Below, piece by piece: positions 47,273 through 55,904 of a stretch of DNA of 64,000 nucleotides. The position numbers and the translations under genes were made by a program. The notes below the pieces were generated by a model that ran no database searches, was not told where the DNA came from, and saw only the letters and a program-made list of their open reading frames with translations. Numbering within the stretch: position 1 is the stretch's first letter; the number at the start of each line of letters is the position of its first letter. Source of the DNA: Palleronia rufa. GTDB taxonomy: Bacteria; Pseudomonadota; Alphaproteobacteria; Rhodobacterales; Rhodobacteraceae. The stretch lies in assembly GCF_000743715.1 (NCBI RefSeq), contig NZ_JQEY01000004.1, positions 99,937-163,936 on the forward strand. The letters run 5' to 3'.

Positions 47273-48010
47273 ATGACCGAGCATCTGCACACGGACCAGG
47301 GGCGGCGCATCGCCTATCACCGCACGCCGGGGCAGGGCCCGTGGGTCGTGTTTCTGGGCGGCTTCAAGTCCGACATGGCCGGCACCAAGGCCGTGCATCT
47401 GGACCGTTGGGCGCGGACGCGGGGCCGTGCCTTCCTGCGGTTCGACTATTCGGGCCATGGAAAAAGTTCCGGCGCCTTCGAGGACGGCGCCATTGGCGAC
47501 TGGGCCCAGGATGCCGTGGCCGCGATCGAGGCGCTGACGGAGGGGCCCGTGGTCCTTGTCGGCTCTTCCATGGGCGGCTGGATCGCGCTCCTGGCGATGC
47601 GGCGGGTGGCGCGGATCGCCGGGCTGGTCGGGATCGCGGCGGCGCCGGATTTCACCGAGGACAGCATGTGGGCGGGGTTCGACGCGGGGCAGCGCGCGGC
47701 GCTGGACCGCGACGGCCGGGTGGCGCTGCCGTCCGAGTACGGCGATCCCTACGTGATCACCCGGCGGCTGATCGAGGACGGGCGCGACCATCTGGTGCTG
47801 CGCTCCGTCCAGCCCGTCTCGGGACCGGTGCGGCTGCTGCAGGGAACGGAGGACGCCGATGTGGACCGTGACGTGGCACTCCGGCTTCTGGACCATTTGT
47901 CAGGCGACGTGCGGCTGACGCTGGTCAAGGGCGCCGATCACCGGTTCTCGAATCCGGCCTGCCTGGCGTTGATCGAGCGGACATTGGAAGAGGTCCTGGG
48001 ATGCGTCTGA
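47273..48010 (+). CDS. Alpha/beta hydrolase, ABHD10-like
   Basis: 245 residues. Features include [36 protein letters not shown] and nucleophile Ser99 in VGSSMGGW, a pattern close to ABHD10-type thioesterases; acidic and His residues are near the C-terminus (KGADHRFS). ATG 47273. Overlaps the next hydrolase gene by 10 bases. Confidence 0.85.
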   Translation: MTEHLHTDQGRRIAYHRTPGQGPWVVFLGGFKSDMAGTKAVHLDRWARTRGRAFLRFDYSGHGKSSGAFEDGAIGDWAQDAVAAIEALTEGPVVLVGSSMGGWIALLAMRRVARIAGLVGIAAAPDFTEDSMWAGFDAGQRAALDRDGRVALPSEYGDPYVITRRLIEDGRDHLVLRSVQPVSGPVRLLQGTEDADVDRDVALRLLDHLSGDVRLTLVKGADHRFSNPACLALIERTLEEVLGCV

Positions 48011-48960
48011 TCCTGCGGCTTCTGGTCGTGCTTGCGGTGCTGGGCGGAATCGCCTGGGTCGCGCTGCCGCGCGCGCAGATGGGGCCGATGCCGGGGTACG
48101 ATTCGGTCGCGCTTGGCGACGATCTCGACGCATGGCTCGCGGCGCGGGAGGCGCGGTTCGACGACATCGTTCCGGGGACGGAGGCGCGGATCCGCTGGGC
48201 CGGAACGCCGGGCGCGCAGACCGACTGGGCGCTGGTCTATCTGCACGGGTTTTCCGCCTCCGCCCAGGAGATCCGCCCGGTCCCGGAGGACGTCGCCCGG
48301 GCTTTGGGCGCGAACCTCTACTACGCCCGGTTTGCCGGTCACGGGCGCGACGGAGCGGCCATGGCGGAGGCCTCTGCCGATGACTGGGCGCGCGACACCG
48401 CGCAAGCCGTCGCCGTGGCGCGGCGGCTGGGAAAGCGGGTGGCGGTGATCTCCACATCGACGGGCGGCACGCTGGCCGCCATCGCCGCGGCCGAGATCGG
48501 CGGTGTCGATGCGATGGTGATGATTTCGCCCAATTTCGGCCCGCGGAACCCTGCGGCGCCCCTGCTGAACCTGCCCGGCGCGCGCTGGTGGATCCCGCTG
48601 ATCGCCGGCGAGACGCGGAGCTTCGAGCCCGTGAACGACGCGCAGGCCCGGTACTGGACAGAGCGTTACCCCACCGTCGCGGTGCTGCCGATGCAGGCGG
48701 CCGTGGACCGGGCCCGCGCGGCGGATCTGGGCGGGACCGACATCCCGGCACTGGTGATCTATTCGGAGGCCGACGAGGTGGTGCGTCCCGACGCCACGCG
48801 GACGGCCATGGCCGATTGGGGCGGGACGGTGTCCTGGGTGCGGCTGGCGCCGGGTCCGGGGGTCGATCCGTCCGCCCATGTTCTGGCCGGCGACATCCTG
48901 AGCCCTGCGTTGACCGCGCGGGTCACGGACCGGATCCTTGCCTTTCTGCAAGATCTCTGA
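48001..48960 (+). CDS. Membrane-anchored alpha/beta hydrolase
   Basis: 319 residues; one N-terminal membrane helix ([21 protein letters not shown]), then HGFSASAQEIRP, FAGHGRDG and nucleophile motif STSTGG, a lipase-like (carboxylesterase/monoacylglycerol lipase) fold facing the periplasm. ATG 48001 lies within the end of the preceding gene; translationally coupled. Confidence 0.83.
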   Translation: MRLILRLLVVLAVLGGIAWVALPRAQMGPMPGYDSVALGDDLDAWLAAREARFDDIVPGTEARIRWAGTPGAQTDWALVYLHGFSASAQEIRPVPEDVARALGANLYYARFAGHGRDGAAMAEASADDWARDTAQAVAVARRLGKRVAVISTSTGGTLAAIAAAEIGGVDAMVMISPNFGPRNPAAPLLNLPGARWWIPLIAGETRSFEPVNDAQARYWTERYPTVAVLPMQAAVDRARAADLGGTDIPALVIYSEADEVVRPDATRTAMADWGGTVSWVRLAPGPGVDPSAHVLAGDILSPALTARVTDRILAFLQDL

Positions 48961-49338
48961 CGCGGGGGGCCGCTATTCGTCGAGTCGGCGACGCCCTTCA
49001 GAACGGAGGGCAGGGGCGGGGACGTGAGATGACGGGATGTGGGGCGGCGGTACACCTCCGGTCCGACGGGCCCGGTGGCGGGAATGCCAGTTCTTCGGCG
49101 GTTTCGCTGGGACGGAACCTGGCCGGCTTGACGCCGGAATGATACGGTCGATCTGCCGTTCAGAGGGCGCGGTACTCTGACAGCCCGGCAGCGCCGCCGT
49201 ACCGTCCCTGAGCCACCCCGCCGGAGTTGCCGTTTTTCTCTCCGCGTTCCCTCATTATCCGGAGTCCCGCGTTCCGTGGCATTATTTGACGTCGCCGTCC
49301 CGACCGCGGAGTGGCGGTCGGGCGGCTCTCCAAGTCGG
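48961..49338. other. Convergent spacer, no gene
   Basis: 378 bases between the hydrolase and phaZ stops. Contains the hairpin at 49299-49322. No protein recognised. Confidence 0.45.
49299..49322 (-). terminator. Hairpin downstream of phaZ, possible terminator
   Basis: Perfect 9-bp stem CCCGACCGC/GCGGTCGGG with a 6-base loop, 17 bases past the phaZ stop on the minus strand. The following bases (ACGGCGACGTCAAATAA) lack a strong T-run, so the assignment is moderate. Confidence 0.4.
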
Positions 49339-50655
49339 TCAGACCGGAATCGAACTCGACGACGGGCGTTCCGGCTTCTTGCTCGGCGGCCGTTTGGCAT
49401 TGGCGGCGGTCAGGGTCGCCGGACGGCCGGCGTTGCGGTCGATGAAGTCGATGACCAGCGGACGGATCTGGTTGCGCCAGGATCGGCCCGCGAAAATGCC
49501 GTAGTGACCGGCGCCCGGTTCCAGATGGGTCACGATCTTGTCCTTGGGAAGATTCGGCAAAAGGTCCAGCGCGGCGATGCACTGTCCGGGAGCCGAAATA
49601 TCGTCCTTTTCCCCTTCGACGATCATGGTCGCCACGGCGGAAATCTTGGTGATGTCCACAGGCTGTCCGTCGATCTCGAACGCATTGCGGGCGATGTCGC
49701 GGCGCTTGAACACACGATCGACGGTCGACAGGTAGAACTCTGCCGTCATGTCCATCACGGCGAGATATTCGTCGTAGAACTTGTTGTGCTTGTCGTGATC
49801 GCCGGCCTCGCCTTTGGCGACCCGCATGATCTGGTCGGAGAAGGCCTTGCCGTGAAGCTCTGTGTTCATCGAGATGAACGAGGCGAGCTGCAGCAGCCCC
49901 GGATAGACCGGGCGCCCGGCACCCGCATATTTGAAACCGACGCGCTGGATCACCATCCGCTCCAGCTGGCCCATGGTGACGCGGCGGCCGAAATCGGTCA
50001 CTTCCGTGGGCGCGGCGTCCGGATCCACCGGCCCACCGATCAGGGTCATGGTGGCGGGCTGGTGTTCGGGGTCGTGCTCGGCCATCCAGCCGACGGCGGC
50101 CAGCGTCAGCGGCACGGGCTGGCAGACGGCCACAACGTTCGTGTCCGGCCCGAGATGGCGGAGGAAGGCGACGATGTACCGGGCGTAATCTTCAACATCG
50201 AACTTACCCTTGGACACGGGGATGTCGCGGGCGTTCTTCCAGTCGGTGATCCAGACCTCGCAATCGGGCAGCAAGGAGGCGACGGTCGACCGCAGCAGCG
50301 TCGCGTAGTGGCCCGACATGGGGGCGACCAGAAGCACCCGGCGCGCCTTGTCCGGCCGGCCCTGGACGCGGAAGCGGATGAGGTCTCCGAAGTCCTGCTC
50401 GACCACCTTTTCGACCGACACCACGTGATCGCGCCCGTCATCGCCGACCACCGTGTCGATGGCCCAGTCGGGCTTGACCACCATTCTGTCGAACGATCGC
50501 TCCGTTACGTCACCCCAGGCCGAGAGGGTCTGGAAGAACGGATTCGGCGCCAGGCCGTGGGCGGGGTAGGAGCCGAAGGCCTGCGCGGTCGCGCCCAGCC
50601 ACTGGTTGGTCACGCGGACCGTCTCCATCCAATCGTAGGCCATCATATTGTGCAT
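49339..50655 (-). CDS. phaZ: Intracellular polyhydroxyalkanoate depolymerase
   Basis: 438 residues; degrades stored PHA. Contains the PHA depolymerase N-terminal domain and VLLVAPMSGHYATLLRSTVA; the nucleophile-like Cys is in VCQPVPLTL, as in intracellular type PhaZ. ATG 50655 with AGAAGAGGAACG upstream. Divergent from phaC. Confidence 0.92.
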   Translation of the reverse strand: MHNMMAYDWMETVRVTNQWLGATAQAFGSYPAHGLAPNPFFQTLSAWGDVTERSFDRMVVKPDWAIDTVVGDDGRDHVVSVEKVVEQDFGDLIRFRVQGRPDKARRVLLVAPMSGHYATLLRSTVASLLPDCEVWITDWKNARDIPVSKGKFDVEDYARYIVAFLRHLGPDTNVVAVCQPVPLTLAAVGWMAEHDPEHQPATMTLIGGPVDPDAAPTEVTDFGRRVTMGQLERMVIQRVGFKYAGAGRPVYPGLLQLASFISMNTELHGKAFSDQIMRVAKGEAGDHDKHNKFYDEYLAVMDMTAEFYLSTVDRVFKRRDIARNAFEIDGQPVDITKISAVATMIVEGEKDDISAPGQCIAALDLLPNLPKDKIVTHLEPGAGHYGIFAGRSWRNQIRPLVIDFIDRNAGRPATLTAANAKRPPSKKPERPSSSSIPV

Positions 50656-50776
50656 TTCGTTCCTCTTCTCCGGAGCCGCTGCGACTTTTCTTCGCGGCCC
50701 GCACCGCTACGTAAACCCGGGCAAGCGATGCGTCCGGGCAGGGCGATCCGGTCGCTTGCGGCCGCGGCACGGATCG

Positions 50777-50787
50777 CTGCCATGCAG
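50777..50787. promoter_or_regulatory. PhaR-type operator in phaZ-phaC spacer
   Basis: Perfect inverted repeat CTGC-CAT-GCAG, extended to GCTGC/GCAGC and followed by ATTA, 22 bases upstream of the phaC ATG. This matches the CTGC-N3/4-GCAG motif reported for PhaR in Paracoccus/Rhodobacter. It could also affect divergent phaZ. Confidence 0.65.
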
Positions 50788-50808
50788 CATTAATCATCGG
50801 AGGGGATC

Positions 50809-52611
50809 ATGGCAACGAAAGATGAGGAAAGCGGTAACACCGTCGCGGACTATTCCGAATCGATGTCCAGAAACCTCGCTCGGATGGAGGAGCTATCTGC
50901 CCGTCTGGCCGCCGTCATGGCGCAAAAGCGCGAGGTTCCTCCGTCGCTGCAGGCGCCCAGCCCTGACTTCTACATGAAGGCGGGCGCGGCCTTCATGCGG
51001 GAGGCGGTGGCCAACCCCACCAAGATCATGCAGACGCAGATCGACTTCTGGGGCAAGACGCTCACCCACTACATCGAGGCGCAACAAAAACTCATGCGTG
51101 GCGATCTGACCCCGCCCGACGACCCCACGGGCCCCGATTCGCGGTTCTCGGACGAGGCCTGGCAGGTCCATCCGATGTTCAATTACCTCAAGCAGCAATA
51201 TCTGATGAACGCGGAACTGGTGCGCAAGGCGGTTGCCGACATCGACGGGCTTGATCCGGGAGACAAGCGACGGCTGACCTACTTCAGCGAGCAGATCGTG
51301 GACATGATGAGCCCCACGAACTTTCTGGGCACGAATCCAGAGGCCCTGGCCCTCGCCGTGGAGACGGAAGGTCAGAGCCTCGTGGACGGGCTGGAGAACC
51401 TTGTCCGCGATCTCGAACGCAACGACGGCGAGCTGGTGGTGACCCTGGCCGACCCGGAGGCGTTCAAGGTCGGCGAGAACCTGGCCACCACCCCCGGACA
51501 GGTCGTCTATCGCAACCGCATGATGGAGCTCATCCAGTACGCGCCGGCGACCGAGACTGTCCACAAGACGCCGCTGGTGATCTTTCCGCCCTGGATCAAC
51601 AAATTCTACATCCTGGATCTGAAAGAGAAGAACAGCCTGATCCGCTGGATCGTCGAGCAGGGTTTCACGCTCTTCGTGGTGTCCTGGAAGAACCCCGACC
51701 GCAACTACGCGGACGTCGGGCTGAGCGAGTATGTCGAGGAGGGGTATCTGGAGGCGATCCGCGAAATCAAGGAGATCACCGGCGAAAAGCAGGTCAACGC
51801 GGTGGGGTACTGCATCGCCGGCACCGTCCTGTCCATGACGCTGGGGCTCTTGAACAAGCGCGGCGACAAGTCGGTGAAATCGGCGACGTTCTTCACGACG
51901 CTCACGGATTTCTCGGACCGGGGAGAGGTCGGCGTCTTTCTCGACGACGATTTCGTCAGCGGGATCGAGAAGGAGGTCGACCGGGAGGGGTACCTGGACA
52001 GCTTCTACATGAGCCGGACGTTCTCTTTCCTGCGGTCGAACGACCTCGTCTACAAGCCGGCGGTCAGGAACTACATGATGGGCCAGACCCCGCCGGCCTT
52101 CGATCTGCTCTATTGGAACGGGGACGGAACGAACCTGCCCCGCGACATGGCCAAGGAGTATTTGCGCAACCTCTGCCAAGGCGACCGGCTGGCCACCGAT
52201 GGCTATGAGATCTGTGGCGAGACCGTGACGCTGAAGGACGTGAACGTACCGCTCATGGCCATCGCCTGCGAGACCGACCACATCGCCGCCTGGAAGTCGT
52301 CGTTCCGCGGCATTCAGAAGATGGGCGGACGGTCGAAGACCTTCATCCTGTCGGAATCGGGTCACATCGCCGGGATCGTGAACCCGCCGTCCAAGAAGAA
52401 ATACGGCCACTATACCAACGGCGACTGGTCCGGCACGCCGGAGGACTGGCAGGCCGCAGCCGATTTCCATGAGGGCACCTGGTGGATGCGCTGGGGCGAG
52501 TGGCTGTCGAAACGGTCCGGAAAGCAGGTCGAGCCGCGCGAACCGGGTGCCGGGCGCGAAACGCTGGCCCCCGCGCCCGGGACATATGTGGTGGAACGCC
52601 CGGCCGCCTGA
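50809..52611 (+). CDS. phaC: Class I polyhydroxyalkanoate synthase
   Basis: 600 residues, polymerises hydroxyacyl-CoA. Active-site Cys335 in GYCIAGT; catalytic His in SGHIAGIVNPP; Asp in ACETDHIAAW. Strong RBS (CGGAGGGGATC) before ATG 50809. Divergent from phaZ and upstream of phaP and phaR. Confidence 0.97.
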   Translation: MATKDEESGNTVADYSESMSRNLARMEELSARLAAVMAQKREVPPSLQAPSPDFYMKAGAAFMREAVANPTKIMQTQIDFWGKTLTHYIEAQQKLMRGDLTPPDDPTGPDSRFSDEAWQVHPMFNYLKQQYLMNAELVRKAVADIDGLDPGDKRRLTYFSEQIVDMMSPTNFLGTNPEALALAVETEGQSLVDGLENLVRDLERNDGELVVTLADPEAFKVGENLATTPGQVVYRNRMMELIQYAPATETVHKTPLVIFPPWINKFYILDLKEKNSLIRWIVEQGFTLFVVSWKNPDRNYADVGLSEYVEEGYLEAIREIKEITGEKQVNAVGYCIAGTVLSMTLGLLNKRGDKSVKSATFFTTLTDFSDRGEVGVFLDDDFVSGIEKEVDREGYLDSFYMSRTFSFLRSNDLVYKPAVRNYMMGQTPPAFDLLYWNGDGTNLPRDMAKEYLRNLCQGDRLATDGYEICGETVTLKDVNVPLMAIACETDHIAAWKSSFRGIQKMGGRSKTFILSESGHIAGIVNPPSKKKYGHYTNGDWSGTPEDWQAAADFHEGTWWMRWGEWLSKRSGKQVEPREPGAGRETLAPAPGTYVVERPAA

Positions 52612-52690
52612 TCCGCGTCGGGCGGTGTGACGCGGCCGTGGGCGGGGTCGGGCGTCCACCCGGCGGACTCCCGCCGACCGCCAGGCGCTT

Positions 52691-52702
52691 ATGCACGTGC
52701 AG
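52691..52702. promoter_or_regulatory. PhaR-like site, distal phaP
   Basis: ATGC-ACGT-GCAG, one mismatch to CTGC-N4-GCAG, followed by CATTA as at the phaC site. Confidence 0.5.
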
Positions 52703-52877
52703 CATTACGCAAGGAGAGGTCTGCGCGAGAGCGCACGGATGGCGGGTGGTCTGCTGTATTGTTCGCTTGGGTGTTCTTGAAGAATACGCCTTAGTTTTAT
52801 AGCTGTATCCGACAGTGCACTGTGCGGCTCGCTCCCGCAGAAAAAATGCTGCGGCGCGGAAAGAACGGCTTGAAATG

Positions 52878-52888
52878 CCGCAGTGCAG
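52878..52888. promoter_or_regulatory. PhaR-like site, proximal phaP
   Basis: CCGC-AGT-GCAG, one mismatch to CTGC-N3-GCAG, followed by CGTTA. About 85 bases upstream of the phaP ATG. Confidence 0.5.
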
Positions 52889-52974
52889 CGTTATATGAAG
52901 GGTACAGACAGACAAGAAGGGGTCGAAAGCCCCCTCCCGCCCGAAAGACCGAAACGACGATCTGGAGAACTGAC

Positions 52975-53421
52975 ATGGCCACCAAGACCACCGATTACAC
53001 CAAGATGATGCAAGAGATGATGGCGTCCCTGCCGACCGACATGTCGGCTTATCAGGACACCTTCAAGTCCTACGCCTCCTTCGGAGAGCGGATGTCCAAG
53101 GTTGCGCTTGAGGCTGCCGAAAAATCCACCGAGATTTCCTCGAAGTGGACGAAGGACACGCTGTCCAAGCTGAACGGCGTCGCCGTCGTCCGCGAAGAGC
53201 CGGCCGATTACGGCAAGGCCGTGACCGACTTTGCCTCTGCTCAGGCCGAAGCCACCGCCGAGACGCTCGCCGCCTTCGCCGAGGTCGCGAAGAACGTGCA
53301 GATGGAAACGGTCGAGCTGATGCTCTCCGCCGGCAAGGACATGTCCGAGGATTTCACCGCTGCCGCCAAGAAGGCCTCTTCTGAAGCCACCTCGGCCGCG
53401 AAGAAGGCCACCGCGAAGTAA
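52975..53421 (+). CDS. phaP: Phasin
   Basis: 148 residues; coats PHA granules. Amphipathic helices throughout (SYASFGERMSKVALEAAEKS; ASAQAEATAETLAAFAEVAK) and a Lys/Ala-rich tail. Codon use is highly adapted (AAG, CTG, GCC), as expected for an abundant protein. Own terminator at 53479-53507. Confidence 0.93.
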   Translation: MATKTTDYTKMMQEMMASLPTDMSAYQDTFKSYASFGERMSKVALEAAEKSTEISSKWTKDTLSKLNGVAVVREEPADYGKAVTDFASAQAEATAETLAAFAEVAKNVQMETVELMLSAGKDMSEDFTAAAKKASSEATSAAKKATAK

Positions 53422-53478
53422 GCGGGTCTTCGGACAACATAGACACGTCGCTTACTCCTCCCTGGCGGCGTGACGACT

Positions 53479-53507
53479 GGGCGGGCTTCGGTCCGCCCTT
53501 TCTTTTT
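53479..53507 (+). terminator. Rho-independent terminator of phaP
   Basis: 8-bp stem GGGCGGGC/GTCCGCCC with a TTCG tetraloop, followed directly by TTTCTTTTT. 57 bases after the phaP stop. Confidence 0.9.
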
Positions 53508-53643
53508 GCCTCCAGGTCTGCGATGCGGCGTCGGCGATCGCGCCCGATGTGTCCTGCGACGCTTGACAGGTCGATGCGCCCTTTATTTCCGCATGGCGTC
53601 ACCTTAACGTCGTGCGGTATTCCGAATGCCCGGGAGGGATCAG

Positions 53644-54189
53644 ATGTCGGACGAACAAAAGCCCCTGCTCATCAAGCGCTACGCCAGTCGACGCCTCTAC
53701 AACACAGAGACCAGCGATTACGTGACGCTGGAGGATATCGCGGGGTTCATCCGCGACGGCCGCGACGTGAAGATCGTCGACCTCAAGTCCGGTGCGGAGC
53801 TCACGCGGCAGTACCTGTTGCAGATCGTTGCCGAACACGAGTCAAAGGGCGAGAGCGTCCTGCCGATCGAGGTGCTGACCGATCTCGTGCGGTCCTACAG
53901 CACCAAGGCGAATTCCATCGTGCCGCAGTTTCTGCAGATCAGCTTCGACATGCTGCGCGAGAGCCAGTCCAAGATGATGGGACCGATGGCGATCGTGCCG
54001 GGGTTCGAGGCGATGAGAAAGCAGCAGGAGGCGTTCATCAAGGCGATGACCGGTGGCTGGACGCCGGGCAGTCCGGACCCCGATCAGCCCGAGGCCCAGC
54101 CCGCACCGGGCGCTGAGTCGGCGGAACTGGATGAGATCCGCCGCCAACTGGCGGAGATGCGCGAAGTCCTCAAGAAGATGAACGGCTGA
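53644..54189 (+). CDS. phaR: PHA synthesis repressor PhaR
   Basis: 181 residues; the N-terminal PHB accumulation regulator domain (LLIKRYASRRLYNTETSDYVTLEDIA) binds DNA and PHA. Represses phaP/phaC when no polymer is present. ATG 53644 with GGGAGGGATCAG; ends in a coiled coil (LDEIRRQLAEMREVLKKM). Confidence 0.95.
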   Translation: MSDEQKPLLIKRYASRRLYNTETSDYVTLEDIAGFIRDGRDVKIVDLKSGAELTRQYLLQIVAEHESKGESVLPIEVLTDLVRSYSTKANSIVPQFLQISFDMLRESQSKMMGPMAIVPGFEAMRKQQEAFIKAMTGGWTPGSPDPDQPEAQPAPGAESAELDEIRRQLAEMREVLKKMNG

Positions 54190-54191
54190 GG

Positions 54192-55421
54192 TCAGTCGCG
54201 CCCCATGACCGTGCCGCGCTCGGCCCAGAGCACCAGGGCCAGCGACACGACGGACAGTCCCAGAAACCCCGCCAGAAGCGGGACCAGTGTGCCGTCGAAG
54301 AAATAGGCGATGAGCCCGCCGAGCGTCCCGCCGATCAACATCTGCGTCGCTCCCAGCACTGCCGAGGCAACGCCCGCCACATGGCCCATGGGCTCCATCG
54401 CCAAGGCGTTGAGGTTGGGCGGCACGAAGCCGAATGTGCACATCGTCAGGATGAAGAGCGCGATGAACAGGGGAAAGGGCGTCTGCCCCCCGAAGGTCAG
54501 CGCCAGGCCCAGATGCAGCGCGGAGAGCGCGATGAATGCCGCAAGGGCCGTCTGCGACAACCGCTTGATGCCAAGCCGTTCGGCAAGTCGGGAGTTGGTG
54601 AAGCTCGACCCGGCCATGAAGACCGCCACCAGCGAGAAATAGAGCGTGAAGGCGGGCCCGAGACCGTAGACCTCTGTAAAGATCTGCTCGGCCTGGTTCA
54701 CGAAGGCGAAGAGCACCCCGAAGAAGGCCGCGAGCGCGCCGGTATAGCCCGCCGCGATGCGGTTCGTGGCGACGACGCGGAACGCCTCGGCCACGCGTTT
54801 GCCGGTAAGGGGGCGGCGATCGCCCGGCGACAGGGTTTCGGGCAGGCGCAGCCCGGCCCAGACGAAGGCGATGATGCCGATCAGTGCCATCACCAGCCCC
54901 AGCGCGTGCCAGTCGCCGAACGCCAGGACCAGCGCCCCGAGGTTGGGCGCCAGGATCGGCATGATCATGAATACCATCATCACCAGCGACATGACGCTGG
55001 CCATGGCGGCACCGCGGAACCGGTCGCGTACCACGGCGGTGGCGACCACCCGGGTCGAGGCCGCGCCGACGCCCTGGACGAACCGCATGAGGAGAAGGGC
55101 TGCGAAGCTGGGCGCGAACAGTGCCGCGAAGGCCCCGGCGATGTAGATCGCCAGACCCGCCAGCAGCACCGGGCGCCGCCCGAAACGGTCCGCCAGCGGG
55201 CCGAATGCAAGCTGCGCGATGCCGAAGCCAAGGATATAGGCGGTGATGACGAATTGCCGGTCGTTCGAGCCGGCGATGCCGTAGGTCTCTCCGATCGTCC
55301 GGAGCGCGGGAATGAACACGTCGATGGCCGCCGCGTTCAACGCCATGAGGAACGCGATCAGGGCGACGAATTCGATCCGCGAAAGCGGCGCCCGGACCGC
55401 GGGATCTGTCGTGATGGCCAT
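54192..55421 (-). CDS. Multidrug efflux MFS transporter (Bcr/CflA type)
   Basis: 409 residues with 12 predicted helices; motif A-like GPLADRFGRRPVLLAGL; N-terminus ALNAAAIDVFIPALRTIG as in Bcr/CflA transporters. Convergent with phaR (stops two bases apart). Inner membrane proton-coupled exporter. Confidence 0.9.
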   Translation of the reverse strand: MAITTDPAVRAPLSRIEFVALIAFLMALNAAAIDVFIPALRTIGETYGIAGSNDRQFVITAYILGFGIAQLAFGPLADRFGRRPVLLAGLAIYIAGAFAALFAPSFAALLLMRFVQGVGAASTRVVATAVVRDRFRGAAMASVMSLVMMVFMIMPILAPNLGALVLAFGDWHALGLVMALIGIIAFVWAGLRLPETLSPGDRRPLTGKRVAEAFRVVATNRIAAGYTGALAAFFGVLFAFVNQAEQIFTEVYGLGPAFTLYFSLVAVFMAGSSFTNSRLAERLGIKRLSQTALAAFIALSALHLGLALTFGGQTPFPLFIALFILTMCTFGFVPPNLNALAMEPMGHVAGVASAVLGATQMLIGGTLGGLIAYFFDGTLVPLLAGFLGLSVVSLALVLWAERGTVMGRD

Positions 55422-55508
55422 CGTGGAACTCCGCGTCCGTGTCGGGCGCTACATGCGCCTTGGGAAGCTGCGGCGCAACGGTCCCGGCCGCACGGACGCA
55501 CAGACGGA

Positions 55509-55895
55509 TCAGTCGGCGCGCGGCAGCGACATCATTCCCGCGGTCCAGGGCAGCGCCTCATCCGCAAAGGCCTGTCTTTCCGGTGCCATTGACGCCGGGT
55601 CGGCCAGGGTGGCGATGTAGAAATGCGTCTCTCCGGGCAGGGCGTCGGTCCGGTAGGCCATCTGCGTGCCGCAGGTGCCGCAGAACTCTCGGGTGACCCC
55701 GGGCGACGACACGTAGGAGGCCGGCGTCCGCCCGGTCCAGCGCCACGCGGTATCGGGCAGGGCGAAGCCTGCCGTCAGGGGCGATGCGGTCGCGCGGCGG
55801 CAGCTTGCGCAATGGCAGATGTCCGGCCTGGACACGCGGGTGCGGTCGAAGGCCAGGCGGATCGCGCCGCAAAGGCAGTGGGCGATCGAACTCAT
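55509..55895 (-). CDS. GFA family protein
   Basis: 128 residues with zinc-binding Cys sets HCLCGA, CHCASCRR and CGTCGTQ of the glutathione-dependent formaldehyde-activating enzyme fold. Actual substrate is unproven for this family. Confidence 0.88.
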   Translation of the reverse strand: MSSIAHCLCGAIRLAFDRTRVSRPDICHCASCRRATASPLTAGFALPDTAWRWTGRTPASYVSSPGVTREFCGTCGTQMAYRTDALPGETHFYIATLADPASMAPERQAFADEALPWTAGMMSLPRAD

Positions 55896-55904
55896 GGTCG
55901 GGCC

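Larger units (their letters stand above)
52612..52974 (+). promoter_or_regulatory. phaP leader/promoter region
   Basis: 363-base spacer that is AT-richer in the middle (52740-52815). It holds two PhaR-like sites (52691-52702 and 52878-52888), a 12-bp palindrome ACAGTGCACTGT (52812-52823) and a short dyad CCGCAG-N8-CTGCGG (52835-52854). The RBS TGGAGAAC precedes phaP. Confidence 0.55.
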
